Notes: a model not told the origin generated them from the letters alone. Positions 51,080 to 60,394 are shown, counted from the first letter of the stretch. The stretch is DNA of 64,000 nucleotides from an uncultured Armatimonadota bacterium (GCA_903910385.1 CAIVZM010000038.1:1-64000); one strand, 5' to 3'. Numbers and translations: made by a program.

Positions 51080-51934
51080 TTACCATTTGTCATAGCCCAG
51101 TAGTTTTCGACCGAGTGGGGTGAGTTCGGCGTGGGGGTACTTGCGTTCGCGGCCTTTGTAGGGTTCGGGGACTTCGCGTTCCCAGGAGAGGGTGGCGCGT
51201 TTCTCTTCGAAGGACGCGATACGGTCGGCGACGCCCTCTTCGAAGTTTTCCGGGACGCGATGCATGGTCAGGTATTGCGCGAGGCGTGGGCGCGTCCCCT
51301 CATTCCGTCCGTTACCGTGCGCCAGCAGACTGTTCCAGATGACCAGATCGCCCGCCTTCATGGGAATGGGCGTAATCGCCATACCTTCCGGCAACGGGAA
51401 CGACTTCGGGGAACGGGCGGGACGGGCTTCGGGATACGCGTCCAACCATTTGTCCAGATCCTTGTGGAATCCGGGGATACATTGAAAGCCGCCCATATCC
51501 GCATCCGTGTCCGTCAGCGAGAGGACTCCCTGCACGAAGGGACGGGTCGGCAACGGCTTCGTGGTGTCCAGATCCCAGTGAATGAAACCGTTATCGTCAC
51601 CGAGGGGATGGTCGGGATTGACCGGCGGCTTCATTCCGGCGCGATCCAGAGAGACCCAGAGTTTTTCCGTGCCGAGCAGATCGGTGAAAATATCATGCAC
51701 CTTCGGATATTGCCGGTTCGCCCAGAGCGCCGGATGCTGATGAAAATGGACGAGCGCGCTTTTCCGTTCCGCCGGATACCAGGTGGATGGATCATTGGCA
51801 TCCATTTCCAGATACTCGAAGATTGCGGATATCAAGGCGTCCAGATTTTCCTGCGGAACCGCGTTCGGTACAACCAGATACCCATTATCCTCAAAGAAGG
51901 TCATGTCCTTTTCGGACAGGACTCGTAATTCCAT
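51080..51934 (-). CDS. Phytanoyl-CoA dioxygenase-like (PhyH) protein 3
   Basis: 284 residues, Fe(II)/2-oxoglutarate oxygenase family. The start MTFFEDNGYLVVPNAVPQEN is typical. The iron ligands are in FIHWDLDTTKPLP (His, Asp) and NSLLAHGNGRNEGTRPRLAQ (distal His, with Arg for 2-oxoglutarate). MGGFQCIPGFHKDLDKWLD is the conserved PGSH-like block, here PGFH. This is the form common in Planctomycetota and Armatimonadota, substrate unknown. AGAGG lies 12 bases before the ATG. A single-gene unit ended by the hairpin at 51023. Confidence 0.87.
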   Translation of the reverse strand: MELRVLSEKDMTFFEDNGYLVVPNAVPQENLDALISAIFEYLEMDANDPSTWYPAERKSALVHFHQHPALWANRQYPKVHDIFTDLLGTEKLWVSLDRAGMKPPVNPDHPLGDDNGFIHWDLDTTKPLPTRPFVQGVLSLTDTDADMGGFQCIPGFHKDLDKWLDAYPEARPARSPKSFPLPEGMAITPIPMKAGDLVIWNSLLAHGNGRNEGTRPRLAQYLTMHRVPENFEEGVADRIASFEEKRATLSWEREVPEPYKGRERKYPHAELTPLGRKLLGYDKW

Positions 51935-52055
51935 CGCTTCATCGCCTCTTTCAAAAAACTTTCTTCATTATTACCTCTCCGTCAGGGGAAGTCCTTTTCC
52001 GGTTTTTGCTCAGCGAACCGCCTGCGATATGAAATTGCCCTGAATCCGGCGCTCC

Positions 52056-52514
52056 TCAGGCGTTGGAATCCCTGCCATTATCCTTCAGCCAGAGGAAAGT
52101 GAATCGTTTTCCGCCAAATTCAGAGAGAACGGACAGGTCAAGGTCATACATTCCGGTATGCACTCCCAGGAATTTCGCCTTCCACAGTTCGAGTTTTTTA
52201 TCCGCCAGATTGGCGACATCAAGCAAGATCGTCGCGCCGGTATGTACATTGTCCTGAGTCTCGCTTACCCCGACCAGAAGACCATCCGTAGTTATCAAAC
52301 GTAGTCCTTTCCACCATCGAATCGGTTCAGGATCAGTCGCGGAAGTGAGGACAAATTCGATGTTCTCCGCACCGCAGACGCTATCCTCGACATTCAGACG
52401 GATAGTGTCCTCCGGATTCCAGGAAAGTCCTTCATCATCAATTGGTAATGTCAGGTTGAGCGACCCGTAAAAGACCGATCCACTCACGCCAAAAAAACGC
52501 CAATCTACTGTCAT
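52056..52514 (-). CDS. Hypothetical beta-rich protein
   Basis: 152 residues without signal peptide or membrane helix. Hydrophobic and charged residues alternate (SLNLTLPIDDEGLSWNPEDT, IEFVLTSATDPEPIRWWKGL, RLITTDGLLVGVSETQDN), which suggests a beta sandwich. No family recognised. AGGAG seven bases before the ATG at 52514 gives a well-supported start. It has no operon partner; the neighbouring PhyH gene is 121 bases downstream on the same strand. Confidence 0.65.
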   Translation of the reverse strand: MTVDWRFFGVSGSVFYGSLNLTLPIDDEGLSWNPEDTIRLNVEDSVCGAENIEFVLTSATDPEPIRWWKGLRLITTDGLLVGVSETQDNVHTGATILLDVANLADKKLELWKAKFLGVHTGMYDLDLSVLSEFGGKRFTFLWLKDNGRDSNA

Positions 52515-52835
52515 CGTTGACTCCTAATCGTGCGGGGCATCTTTTTTTGATACCAGTGCATCCCGCACGCTACCTACGATAGATACTACGGAATGCGCCG
52601 GGTAATAGCAAGGGAGTGTGAGCAAATGCATAGTGCGATGACTCAGTGACGACGCTCCTATGCTGTGAGTTACTCCTTCGTCAAATAGATGAGGAATTCT
52701 TATTCCAAATATGCCATATTAAGGTAAGGAACCTGCCCTGCATAAAATAACCTTATGCGGTATTCATAGGAGAGCGCCTGAAACGCCTCCCGATTGGTGG
52801 GCATTCCCAAGCGACGCATTAAAGGAAATGAATAG
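52515..52835. other. Intergenic region, nothing recognised
   Basis: About 320 bases between the divergent hypothetical and carbonic anhydrase genes. A minus-strand open frame overlaps it and the anhydrase start, but has no ribosome site and is taken as a chance frame. Confidence 0.45.
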
Positions 52836-53540
52836 ATGTACCTCTGTACAAACAACTTTCGAGCGGCGGGATTGTCCGCCTTACTGACCATTATGCTGAG
52901 TCTGACTTCGGCGGCGATAGCCAACGATGCGCCCAAAGCGGGCGTCACTCCGGCGACGGCATTGAACCGTCTGGTAGCCGGGAACCAGCGCTTCGCCAGC
53001 GGAAAGATGACTCGTCCGAACGATGATCCGGCGCGAATCAAGTCGCTTGCCAGTGGTCAGGCGCCTTTTGTGACCGTTTTGTCCTGTAGCGATTCCCGCG
53101 TCCCGCCGGAACTGGTCTTCGATCAGGGTCTGGGCGATGTCTTTACGGTGCGCGTCGCCGGGAATATCGCGGATGCGGCGGCGATTGGCAGCATCGAATA
53201 TGCGGCGGCGCATCTGGGTTCGTCGCTGATCATTGTCATGGGTCATGAAAAGTGCGGCGCGGTGACGGGCGCTCTGGACGCTAAAAACGGAAAAAAGGAC
53301 AGCATTCCCGGGATCGCCGCATTGCTGGACAGCATCGTCCCCGCTTATGACAGCGTGAATGCCAACCTTGGTCGTGATGCACAGGTGCATGCGGGTATCG
53401 AAGCCAATGTTCTGCAGACGGTCGCCAAACTCAAGGAGCTTCCGGAATTAAAGAGCGTCATGGTCTCACGGGGCATCTGGATCCTCGGGGCTATCTATGA
53501 TGTCTCTACCGGAAAAGTGCGGTTCTTGAAGACCCCGTAA
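52836..53540 (+). CDS. Exported beta-class carbonic anhydrase
   Basis: 234 residues. A Sec signal (ALLTIMLSLTSAAIANDAP) precedes a complete beta-carbonic anhydrase: TALNRLVAGNQRFASGK, VLSCSDSRVPPELVFDQ (Cys zinc ligand and the Asp-Arg dyad), FTVRVAGNIAD, and IVMGHEKCGAVTGA (His and Cys ligands). It interconverts CO2 and bicarbonate, here in the periplasm. AAAGGAAATG eight bases before the ATG supports the start. A long terminator shared with the convergent MFS gene follows. Confidence 0.95.
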   Translation: MYLCTNNFRAAGLSALLTIMLSLTSAAIANDAPKAGVTPATALNRLVAGNQRFASGKMTRPNDDPARIKSLASGQAPFVTVLSCSDSRVPPELVFDQGLGDVFTVRVAGNIADAAAIGSIEYAAAHLGSSLIIVMGHEKCGAVTGALDAKNGKKDSIPGIAALLDSIVPAYDSVNANLGRDAQVHAGIEANVLQTVAKLKELPELKSVMVSRGIWILGAIYDVSTGKVRFLKTP

Positions 53541-53551
53541 TTTCTCTTGAT

Positions 53552-53600
53552 GTCAAAGATTCCTGAAAAATGTTCAGGAACGTTTTCAGGAATCTTTGAC
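53552..53600. terminator. Shared terminator of convergent genes
   Basis: GTCAAAGATTCCTGAAAA (53552-53569) and TTTTCAGGAATCTTTGAC (53583-53600) form a perfect 18-base-pair stem with a 13-base loop. The stop codon of the MFS gene lies inside the right arm. Confidence 0.85.
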
Positions 53601-54833
53601 ACGACGGAAATCACGGTACAGAAGGAGATCGTAGACGATTTTAAGACCGCCCGCAATGAAGAAGGGCAGGCTTATCAGTGTCCCTACCCCCAGTAATGGC
53701 CCCGCCAGCAACGGCGCGAAGGCAGTCCCTAACGTGCGGGCGACGCCGGTTACTCCCGCCGCCGCCGAGCGCTCGTCCGGCTGTACCACCGCCATCACGT
53801 AAGCCTGACGGGTCGGCACATCCATCTGAGAGATCGCGAAACGTAACAACAACATCAAAATAGCAAGCGGCAGCGTCGGCATCAATGGGACGAGGATCAG
53901 CAACACATTCGAGGGAAGGTGCGTGAAGACCATCGTGTTGAGCAGACCGATCTTCTTCGCAAGCCATACCGCCGAGAGCGCGGAAATGCCCGCCAGAACG
54001 TTCGCCCCGAAGAAAATGCCGCCGATCAGCGCCGGAGACACGCCCCACCGGAGGTGAAACCAGTATGCCATGAAACTCTGCACCACCAGACCGCCCGCGA
54101 AGGCATCCAGCGAAAACAGAGCGGAAAGACCGAGGACGACCCGGCGCGAGACGTGCAGACCGAGCCATTGATGCCAGGGATCCTTTGGCGGCACCGGAGG
54201 CGTATCGGTGGGAACAATCTCCACACGAGGCGACACAAAAAGAAATAAGACTGCCAGTAAAAGCCCCAGCGCCCCATACGCCAGAATCACTGCCTGATAA
54301 CTACTCAAGGCAGAGACGCCACGCGCCTGTAAAATACCCGTCAGTCCGCCGCCACAGAGCGCTCCCAGTGCAGTGGCGAATGACCCCACCAGGTTGTACC
54401 AGGCGAAGACCGAGGTGCGTTTCTCTTCTCCCACCGTCTGCGATAATGCCGCCTGCTCGACGGCAAGGAAAGGGCCGACTTCGCTTCCGCTCGGGGAGAT
54501 GACTCCGATTGTCGCAGCCAGCGCCAGAAGCCATACGTTCCGTGTCAGCGCAAAGACAATCGCCGCCAGAAGCATCAGACCCGCTCCCACCAGTAATGTC
54601 TGGCGTCGTCCGGCGCGATCCGCTTTTGTCGTCAAATACAGCGAGATGAGGGTGTCACCGATAAGAGTGGCGGTAAAAAGCGCTCCGACCTGTGTCGTTG
54701 TCAGACCAGCGGCAGTCAGATACAACACCAGCACAACGGCGAGCAGACCATAGGCGAACAATCGAATGATGCGCGTCGCAAAGAGCAGACGCACATCCCC
54801 ATTCATGGCCTTGGCGCTGAGGGCAGTAGACAT
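53586..54833 (-). CDS. Major facilitator superfamily transporter
   Basis: About 415 residues with twelve predicted membrane helices and the MFS motif-A-like loop ADRAGRRQTLLVGAGLML between helices 2 and 3. LAVEQAALSQTVGEEKRTSV and QMDVPTRQAYVMAVVQPDER resemble the drug/metabolite efflux type of MFS carriers. The substrate is unknown. The ATG at 54833 is chosen for its position before the first helix; ATG codons at 54875 and 54806 are in the same frame and none has a clear ribosome site. A GC hairpin (54851-54868, CCGGCGC/GCGCCGG) lies just upstream. The mannonate dehydratase-like gene is upstream on the same strand. Confidence 0.85.
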   Translation of the reverse strand: MSTALSAKAMNGDVRLLFATRIIRLFAYGLLAVVLVLYLTAAGLTTTQVGALFTATLIGDTLISLYLTTKADRAGRRQTLLVGAGLMLLAAIVFALTRNVWLLALAATIGVISPSGSEVGPFLAVEQAALSQTVGEEKRTSVFAWYNLVGSFATALGALCGGGLTGILQARGVSALSSYQAVILAYGALGLLLAVLFLFVSPRVEIVPTDTPPVPPKDPWHQWLGLHVSRRVVLGLSALFSLDAFAGGLVVQSFMAYWFHLRWGVSPALIGGIFFGANVLAGISALSAVWLAKKIGLLNTMVFTHLPSNVLLILVPLMPTLPLAILMLLLRFAISQMDVPTRQAYVMAVVQPDERSAAAGVTGVARTLGTAFAPLLAGPLLGVGTLISLPFFIAGGLKIVYDLLLYRDFRRVKDS

Positions 54834-54904
54834 AACTTTAAAAGAGAGAACCGGCGCGGGAGCGCCGGGGCGCATTGACCGATTTTTTTGACGCTATCGC
54901 AGGT

Positions 54905-55912
54905 TCACCTTACCATATCTCCGCTCCGGTCAGGCATTTCCTGTACGGATTTTCCATAGACGGCTTCCCGTAGCCCGGTGATATAGCCGATGGCGAGGAG
55001 ACGACCGATAGTGGAGTAACAGGGATTATCGTTACTGTCTCCTTCCATGGTCGGAACGTGATCGGGGCGCAAGACCCCCTCGAATCCGATTTCCTGGTAG
55101 ACCTTCATACACGCCAGCATATCGGTCTTCCCGATTTCATGGAATGTCTCCACAAAATTGTCCGGGGTTCCCTGCACATCTCGAAAGTGGACGAAGTGGA
55201 TACGACCCTGTTTCCCGAAACGGCGGATTACCGGGGGCAAATCGTCCGTCATCAGTGTGAAATTGCCCTGACACATCGTGATGCCGTTCGCTTCGCTCGG
55301 AACCAGTTCCAGCAGTCGCTCGAAGTTTTCGATGGTGCGCATGATACGCCCGATCCCGCGTAGCGGCGAAAGCGGCGGGTCGTCGGGGTGTATCGCCAGT
55401 TTCACCCCTGCCTTTTCCGCGACAGGAATGACACGATGAAGGAAATATTCCAGATTGTCCCACAATCGTTCTTCTGGCACGATGCCGTACTCGGTGATCG
55501 TCCCATCGTTGAAAGTGGAATCGCGGTAGCCGGTCACCATCGCGCCACCCCGCGCCGGAATGTTGACATGCGTCCGCAACCAGCCGAAAATTGCCATAAA
55601 GTTATAGCAGATCACCGGGACGCCGACCGCACCCATACTGCGGATCATCGTACAGAACTGCTCGATTTCCTCATCGCGCCCCGGTAGTCCCAGACGGATC
55701 ATTTGCATCGGCGGCGTCGCCTCGATGACCGCCAGTTCCAGCCCCGCCTTCTCAAAACTATCTTTCATGCGTCCCATAGGCGCGGCATCCCACGGCGCTT
55801 CGCCAGGTTCCACAGCGGGCAGTGTCCCGACGGCATGTGTTACTCCGGCTTGCGCCGCCAGCTTCCATAGCGGCGTCGGCGTAGCGGTGAAATATTCGGC
55901 GATTTTGATCAT
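54905..55912 (-). CDS. Mannonate dehydratase-like (UxuA family) protein
   Basis: 335 residues of the TIM-barrel xylose isomerase-like/UxuA group. UxuA removes water from D-mannonate to give 2-keto-3-deoxygluconate in glucuronate breakdown. Seen: VICYNFMAIFGWLRTHV, KLAIHPDDPPLSPLRGIGRI, ITMCQGNFTLM, HFVHFRDVQGTPDNFVETFH and LRPDHVPTMEGD, all family blocks with metal-binding His, Cys and Asp. The length is somewhat shorter than E. coli UxuA but usual for the Gram-positive-type subgroup. ATG 55912 is preferred over 55930; GAGGC stands seven bases upstream. It may be co-transcribed with the MFS gene. Confidence 0.87.
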   Translation of the reverse strand: MIKIAEYFTATPTPLWKLAAQAGVTHAVGTLPAVEPGEAPWDAAPMGRMKDSFEKAGLELAVIEATPPMQMIRLGLPGRDEEIEQFCTMIRSMGAVGVPVICYNFMAIFGWLRTHVNIPARGGAMVTGYRDSTFNDGTITEYGIVPEERLWDNLEYFLHRVIPVAEKAGVKLAIHPDDPPLSPLRGIGRIMRTIENFERLLELVPSEANGITMCQGNFTLMTDDLPPVIRRFGKQGRIHFVHFRDVQGTPDNFVETFHEIGKTDMLACMKVYQEIGFEGVLRPDHVPTMEGDSNDNPCYSTIGRLLAIGYITGLREAVYGKSVQEMPDRSGDMVR

Positions 55913-55958
55913 GATCAAGCCTCTATCCACAAGTATACCGTGCTGAAATCACAGCATA

Positions 55959-55993
55959 TAGTAAGGAACCGTAGTAAGTAGTAAGGAACCGTA
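55959..55993. repeat. Tandem 20-base repeat
   Basis: TAGTAAGGAACCGTAGTAAG is followed at once by a second partial unit TAGTAAGGAACCGTA. It lies in the gap between the UxuA-like gene and the small membrane protein, possibly within the promoter of one of them. Confidence 0.7.
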
Positions 55994-56145
55994 AATTTTT
56001 TTTCAGCGCCGCCATATCTTAATCTTCGCTTAACTTAATTTTATGTACGCGTAAGGTATGCTGTTAGTAGTTGGTCAGAATACTGGCGCACTTCCACTGG
56101 CGCAGGAAAATTGGTTCTCACGCCCACTCACAAGGAGAACAAATT

Positions 56146-56304
56146 ATGAAAGAACAGGTCAGCCCAACAGTTTTAATCTCAATTGCTGTCGCTACGGCTC
56201 TTGCGGTCTGCATACTCGCCTACTGGCTCTTCTGGTCTCCCAATAGCGCTACGATTAATACGAATACGATTAATGAACGCATCGCCAAAAAGGGCGGGCA
56301 TTAA
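56146..56304 (+). CDS. 52-residue single-helix membrane peptide
   Basis: A very small protein, KEQVSPTVLISIAVATALAV with a hydrophobic helix (about residues 9-29) and a polar tail ending RIAKKGGH. CAAGGAGAAC before the ATG at 56146 is one of the best ribosome sites in the window, which supports translation. It lies 89 bases ahead of the prepilin gene and may be part of the same transcript. Similar one-helix peptides preceding prepilin-like genes are common in Armatimonadota-like genomes as far as I recall; no function is known. Confidence 0.65.
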   Translation: MKEQVSPTVLISIAVATALAVCILAYWLFWSPNSATINTNTINERIAKKGGH

Positions 56305-56392
56305 CGATTCGCCTGGCTACTCGTTTATCCTAAAAAGACAGACCCGCGCCGGATTCATGTCAGTCCGGTCGCACGGTCGAAAGGACTCCCTA

Positions 56393-57316
56393 ATGAAGGT
56401 CATTAAAAACGCCTTTACACTCATTGAGCTTCTCGTCGTTATCGCTATAATCGCGATTCTTGCTGCGATTCTTTTTCCGGTTTTTGCCCAGGCGCGAGCC
56501 AGCGCACGGGCTATCGCCTGTCTGAGTAACGTCCGCCAGGTTGGTACCGCCTACGCTATGTACAATCAGGACTACGATGAAATGACCCCACATATCAATG
56601 GGGACTGGTGGTATGGTCTGGTTCCGTACTTCAAGTCGTATAACCTTTTGAACTGCCCCGAACGCAACGATCGCGCCACCCGCGGTGCCTACGAAATCGG
56701 TCTGATTGGCGGGCCAGGAGCCGCTGGTTGTGACCCCACCCCCAACTCGGACGGTTCGTACAACAACTGCCGTATCTCCGGCTATGCGTACAACTGGGGA
56801 CCGGCAAACTCACGCGGCGGCGGTCTGACCGAGCAGAAAGGCTACTACGATAACACCGGAAATGATTACGCTCCCGGTATCAGCATCGCCAAGATCGTCG
56901 CACCCGCCGACACTTTCGCTTTCGGTGACACCTATGATACGCCCCGTATGAATCTGGGGATGTGGACGCAACTCTGTACTTACAACGGCACATCCACCTC
57001 TGCACTGCGCCACCGGGGCGGTTCCTTCAATATCGCCTTCGTGGACGGTCACGCCAAATCGGTCAAGTTCAAGGCAGGTTACTCCTCCGGTGGCGAGAAT
57101 TACCGCTGGGCCCGACCCGCCAACACCAGCATGATCCGCGACTACTGCGCCGACCCGGACTATATCATCAACTACCAGGACAACGACCTGCACGATGATA
57201 TCCAGATTCCCAAGTCTATCCGCTGTGGCGATTTGGGCGACTGGTTAGACAAAAACTTCAGCGGAACCTGCGCGGCGAACGACACCAGCAACCCCGGCTG
57301 CCTCTGGGCGAACTAA
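56393..57316 (+). CDS. DUF1559-type prepilin-like protein
   Basis: 307 residues. The N-terminus KNAFTLIELLVVIAIIAILA is a type IV pilin/type II pseudopilin signal with Glu5 of the mature helix; the residue before the cut is Ala in place of the usual Gly. The continuing AILFPVFAQARASARAIACL and NVRQVGTAYAMYNQDYDEM are typical of the H-X9-DG/DUF1559 family that is greatly expanded in Planctomycetota and Armatimonadota. The H-X9-DG-like motif is LRHRGGSFNIAFVDGHA. The mature domain holds several Cys pairs. AAAGGA eight bases before the ATG at 56393 supports this start; longer frames do not match. A hairpin terminator follows. Confidence 0.92.
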   Translation: MKVIKNAFTLIELLVVIAIIAILAAILFPVFAQARASARAIACLSNVRQVGTAYAMYNQDYDEMTPHINGDWWYGLVPYFKSYNLLNCPERNDRATRGAYEIGLIGGPGAAGCDPTPNSDGSYNNCRISGYAYNWGPANSRGGGLTEQKGYYDNTGNDYAPGISIAKIVAPADTFAFGDTYDTPRMNLGMWTQLCTYNGTSTSALRHRGGSFNIAFVDGHAKSVKFKAGYSSGGENYRWARPANTSMIRDYCADPDYIINYQDNDLHDDIQIPKSIRCGDLGDWLDKNFSGTCAANDTSNPGCLWAN

Positions 57317-57342
57317 ATCAGCAGGTATCCTATGCAGAATCA

Positions 57343-57380
57343 GGACGCACGTAGCACAACCGTAAGGGTTACGTGCGTCC
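57343..57380 (+). terminator. Terminator after the prepilin gene
   Basis: GGACGCACGTA (57343-57353) pairs with TACGTGCGTCC (57370-57380); within the loop AACC and GGTT can extend the structure. CTTCAACC follows, so there is no strong U-tract. Confidence 0.7.
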
Positions 57381-57390
57381 CTTCAACCAG

Positions 57391-57422
57391 CTAATGGCAT
57401 CTATTTCTAATGGCATCTATTT
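57391..57422. repeat. Tandem 16-base direct repeat
   Basis: CTAATGGCATCTATTT occurs twice without a gap (57391-57406, 57407-57422), ending seven bases before the ATG of the CxxCH protein gene. It replaces a normal ribosome site there. Confidence 0.8.
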
Positions 57423-57428
57423 CCGACT

Positions 57429-57734
57429 ATGATGAAACGCAAACTGTCTCCGCTTACTATCATCAGTCTCCTTGCGGTCACTCTCGCCGTTGTCGTCGTG
57501 GCGGAGGAAAGCGCACTGCAAGCGGATGAACAGGCGAAAAATCCGCCGCAGGTAGTGGACACGAAGAACTGTATCAAATGCCATCATGACCCTGCCTTCC
57601 TCCGAAAGATGCGTGCAAAAGAGGGCAACGGGCAGACACTGTTCGACGCCACAGGCAACCTGCGCGACGCACAGTGGGCGGAGCATTACAAAAAGTACGA
57701 CACCAACCATAAATCCGACGAGGCGAAGAAATGA
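57429..57734 (+). CDS. Small exported protein with one CxxCH motif
   Basis: 101 residues. A signal peptide or anchor (LTIISLLAVTLAVVVVAEES) is followed by a polar domain with C48-I-K-C51-H52, the attachment motif of c-type haem, and a second His at 53. This could be a small monohaem cytochrome c-like protein, though a distal Met ligand is not evident and a metal-binding role is an alternative. DAQWAEHYKKYDTNHKSDEA closes the chain. Its stop overlaps the next start (ATGA at 57731-57734), so the two proteins are translationally coupled. No Shine-Dalgarno is seen because the tandem repeat takes its place. Confidence 0.6.
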   Translation: MMKRKLSPLTIISLLAVTLAVVVVAEESALQADEQAKNPPQVVDTKNCIKCHHDPAFLRKMRAKEGNGQTLFDATGNLRDAQWAEHYKKYDTNHKSDEAKK

Positions 57735-60280
57735 TAGCGCAGAAAATACGATTGTATTGGGTCGCCGGTTCTGCGCTAACAGTTATCGCCCTGACGCTGG
57801 GCGCAACGCGCATGACCGCTGTCGGGATGGGCAGACAGTCAGATGGTTCTTTTCTGGTCAGTAGCGGACAGCGGATCGAGGGGGACGGACTGGCGTTCAA
57901 TGGCAGACCCAGCGACCTTGCCCAGCATCCGACCGAGAATGTTGTCGCGGTGTTGAGCAACAGAGAGGTCTTTATCTCCACCGCGAAGGGCATCGTCGCC
58001 CGGTCACATACGCCACTCGCCAATAACGCCAACGCCGGATTTCATGGCATCCTCTGGACGGGCGATCATAGCGGTCACGATTGGTGGCCAAACGCCCATA
58101 AATTTCTGATTAGCACGGATCAGGGGACGCTACAGGAATACCGCTACTCCGATTTACAACTGGAAAATATCGCCACAATCCCTCTCGCTCCGGAGGGAAG
58201 CAAGAAAAACGCCTACCCCGGCGGAATGTGCGTCGCCCGCGACACGAAGACGGTTTTTGTCGCAGCCGCTGGCCTTAATGCTGTCGTTGAGGTAAATACG
58301 ATGACGCATAAGCGGGTGCGCGAATTCCCGGTACAGGTCTTGCCCTATGATGTGCGCCTCTCCGACGATGAACAAACCCTGATCGTCAGCAACTGGGGGG
58401 GACGCAAACCGCTCCCCGGCGACGCCACCGCCCGTAGCGCAGATGAATCGATTGTCGTGGACAAGCGCGGCGTCGCTTCTACAGGGGTCGTGTCTCTGGT
58501 GGATCGGGCGACGGGACAGACGACCGATATTGCAGTCGGTCTGCACCCGAGCGCTATCGTGGTCAGCGGCGATAAAGCCTTCGTCGCCAACGCCATGAGC
58601 GATTCGATCACAGAAATCAGCATTGCGGAGCGAAAAATCCGGCGAACGATCCCCGTGCAGACAGGCAAGGCGCAAATCTTTGGCGCTATGCCTAACGCCC
58701 TCGCCGTCAATGGAGACACGCTGTATGTCTGCAATGGCGGTGATAATGCCCTGTGTGAGGTGGATATTCCGAGCGGAACCGTGCGTGGTTATCGGCACGC
58801 AGGCTACTTCCCCTGCGCTATCACTCTCAGCCACGATAAGAAGACAGCTTACGTTCTCAACTCCAAAGGCAATGGTTCGGTCGAGAATACTGCACATGGC
58901 AACCCCGGCAGTCCGCACGATTTTCAGGGAACCATCTCGGTCATTGACTTAACAAAAGACCTTCGGAAAGAGACAGCGCTGGTTTCGCGTAACAATCACT
59001 GGGATATTGATCCCAACGCCAACCGCCCGAAGTTAGCCGTCTACAATGGAGCTATCAAACACGTCCTTTACATTATCAAGGAAAATCAGACGTACGACTC
59101 CATCTTCGGCGATATGAAGCAGGGTAATGGCGATCCGTCCCTGTGCGTTCTTGGGGAAACCGTGATGCCGAACCATCGCGCCCTCGCCCGACAGTTTACG
59201 CTCTTTGATAACGGCTATGTTAGCGGGACAAACTCGGCGGATGGTCACGCCTGGAGTACGCAGTCCATCGCCAACGACTACATGGAGCATTTCTATGTCT
59301 CCTCCCGCACCTACCCCGATGATGGTGACTGCGCAATGTCGCTCTCAGCGGGCGGTTGTTTGTGGGACACAGCGGCGAAGAAAGGCAAGAAAATCCGCGT
59401 TTACGGCGAATACTGTGATGAGGATTTGGCGGAATACACCCCGACAAAACCCAAAAACTGGTTCGAGGCGTATGAGGACTACAAGAACGGCGAGACGAAG
59501 TTCTCCTATACCGCTCATACGCTGGTCGCCGGATTAAAGCCCTATATCTGTCCAAATGTTCATTACTGGCCCCTGATTCAGAGCGACCAATCCCGTGCCG
59601 ATGCATTCCTGAAGGAATATAGGCAGTACAGCAAGACTGATTCCGTCCCTGACTTGATGATTCTCTGTCTGCCCTGCGACCATACGGAGGGACTGAACCC
59701 GGACTACCCGACGCCTCGCGCCATGCAGGCTGACAATGATCTTGCTCTGGGTCGTATCGTGGAAGCGGTCAGCAAGTCGCCGCAATGGAAAGATACCTGT
59801 ATCTTCGTTATTGAAGACGATGGGCAGGCCCTCCCTGACCACGTGGATGGGCATCGCGTGCCCTACATGGCGCTCAGCCCGTACACGCGCCGTCGCGTCG
59901 TGGACTCAACGATGTACAATACCGCCGATATGCTGCGATCCATTGAGTTAATGCTCGATCTTGACCCGATGACACGCTTCGACGCTCTGGCGAAACCGCT
60001 GACGACCTGCTTCACCGACAAGCCCGACCTGACGCCCTACACGCACGTCCCCAATAATATCCCCCTCGACGAGCGAAACCCCTCCCCGGCAAAAATGACC
60101 GCGTCTCAGCATTACTGGTATGCCAAAACCCGCACCCTCGACTGGGACGAGATAGACGCAGCAGACCCTTACTGGCTCAGTCGCATCAATTGGTACTGCG
60201 CCACGGGTGGCAAAGTCCCGTTCCCGCAAACCCCCGGTCAACCCCGAATGATGAATCAGGAGTTTGACGCGAATCACTGA
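57731..60280 (+). CDS. YncE-like beta-propeller fused to a phosphoesterase domain
   Basis: 849 residues. A signal/anchor helix (AGSALTVIALTLGATRMTAV) leads into a YncE/YVTN seven-blade propeller (about 50-430; VLPYDVRLSDDEQTLIVSNW, HPSAIVVSGDKAFVANAMSD). The C-terminal half is an alkaline-phosphatase-superfamily phosphoesterase of the PF04185 type: LYIIKENQTYDSIFGDMKQG, ARQFTLFDNGYVSGTNSADG, LMILCLPCDHTEGL and FVIEDDGQALPDHVDGHRV, with metal-binding Asp, Asn and His. Such bifunctional proteins are known in Bacteroidota, Planctomycetota and Acidobacteriota and are presumed to cleave phosphate esters outside the cytoplasm. Coupled to the CxxCH protein by a four-base overlap. Confidence 0.9.
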   Translation: MIAQKIRLYWVAGSALTVIALTLGATRMTAVGMGRQSDGSFLVSSGQRIEGDGLAFNGRPSDLAQHPTENVVAVLSNREVFISTAKGIVARSHTPLANNANAGFHGILWTGDHSGHDWWPNAHKFLISTDQGTLQEYRYSDLQLENIATIPLAPEGSKKNAYPGGMCVARDTKTVFVAAAGLNAVVEVNTMTHKRVREFPVQVLPYDVRLSDDEQTLIVSNWGGRKPLPGDATARSADESIVVDKRGVASTGVVSLVDRATGQTTDIAVGLHPSAIVVSGDKAFVANAMSDSITEISIAERKIRRTIPVQTGKAQIFGAMPNALAVNGDTLYVCNGGDNALCEVDIPSGTVRGYRHAGYFPCAITLSHDKKTAYVLNSKGNGSVENTAHGNPGSPHDFQGTISVIDLTKDLRKETALVSRNNHWDIDPNANRPKLAVYNGAIKHVLYIIKENQTYDSIFGDMKQGNGDPSLCVLGETVMPNHRALARQFTLFDNGYVSGTNSADGHAWSTQSIANDYMEHFYVSSRTYPDDGDCAMSLSAGGCLWDTAAKKGKKIRVYGEYCDEDLAEYTPTKPKNWFEAYEDYKNGETKFSYTAHTLVAGLKPYICPNVHYWPLIQSDQSRADAFLKEYRQYSKTDSVPDLMILCLPCDHTEGLNPDYPTPRAMQADNDLALGRIVEAVSKSPQWKDTCIFVIEDDGQALPDHVDGHRVPYMALSPYTRRRVVDSTMYNTADMLRSIELMLDLDPMTRFDALAKPLTTCFTDKPDLTPYTHVPNNIPLDERNPSPAKMTASQHYWYAKTRTLDWDEIDAADPYWLSRINWYCATGGKVPFPQTPGQPRMMNQEFDANH

Positions 60281-60394
60281 CTCGTTACTCACAGTACGCC
60301 ATACTGGCGGGAATCTTTTTTAATGGGCATTCTTCTTTAATGAGCATCCTTCCAACGGTGGGTTCCAGTTTCCTGCTGACCGAATGAGATCCAC

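Noticed and set aside
55959-57422. The two tandem repeats as CRISPR-like or mobile repeats
   Set aside because: Each has only two units without spacers; simple slippage duplications explain them.
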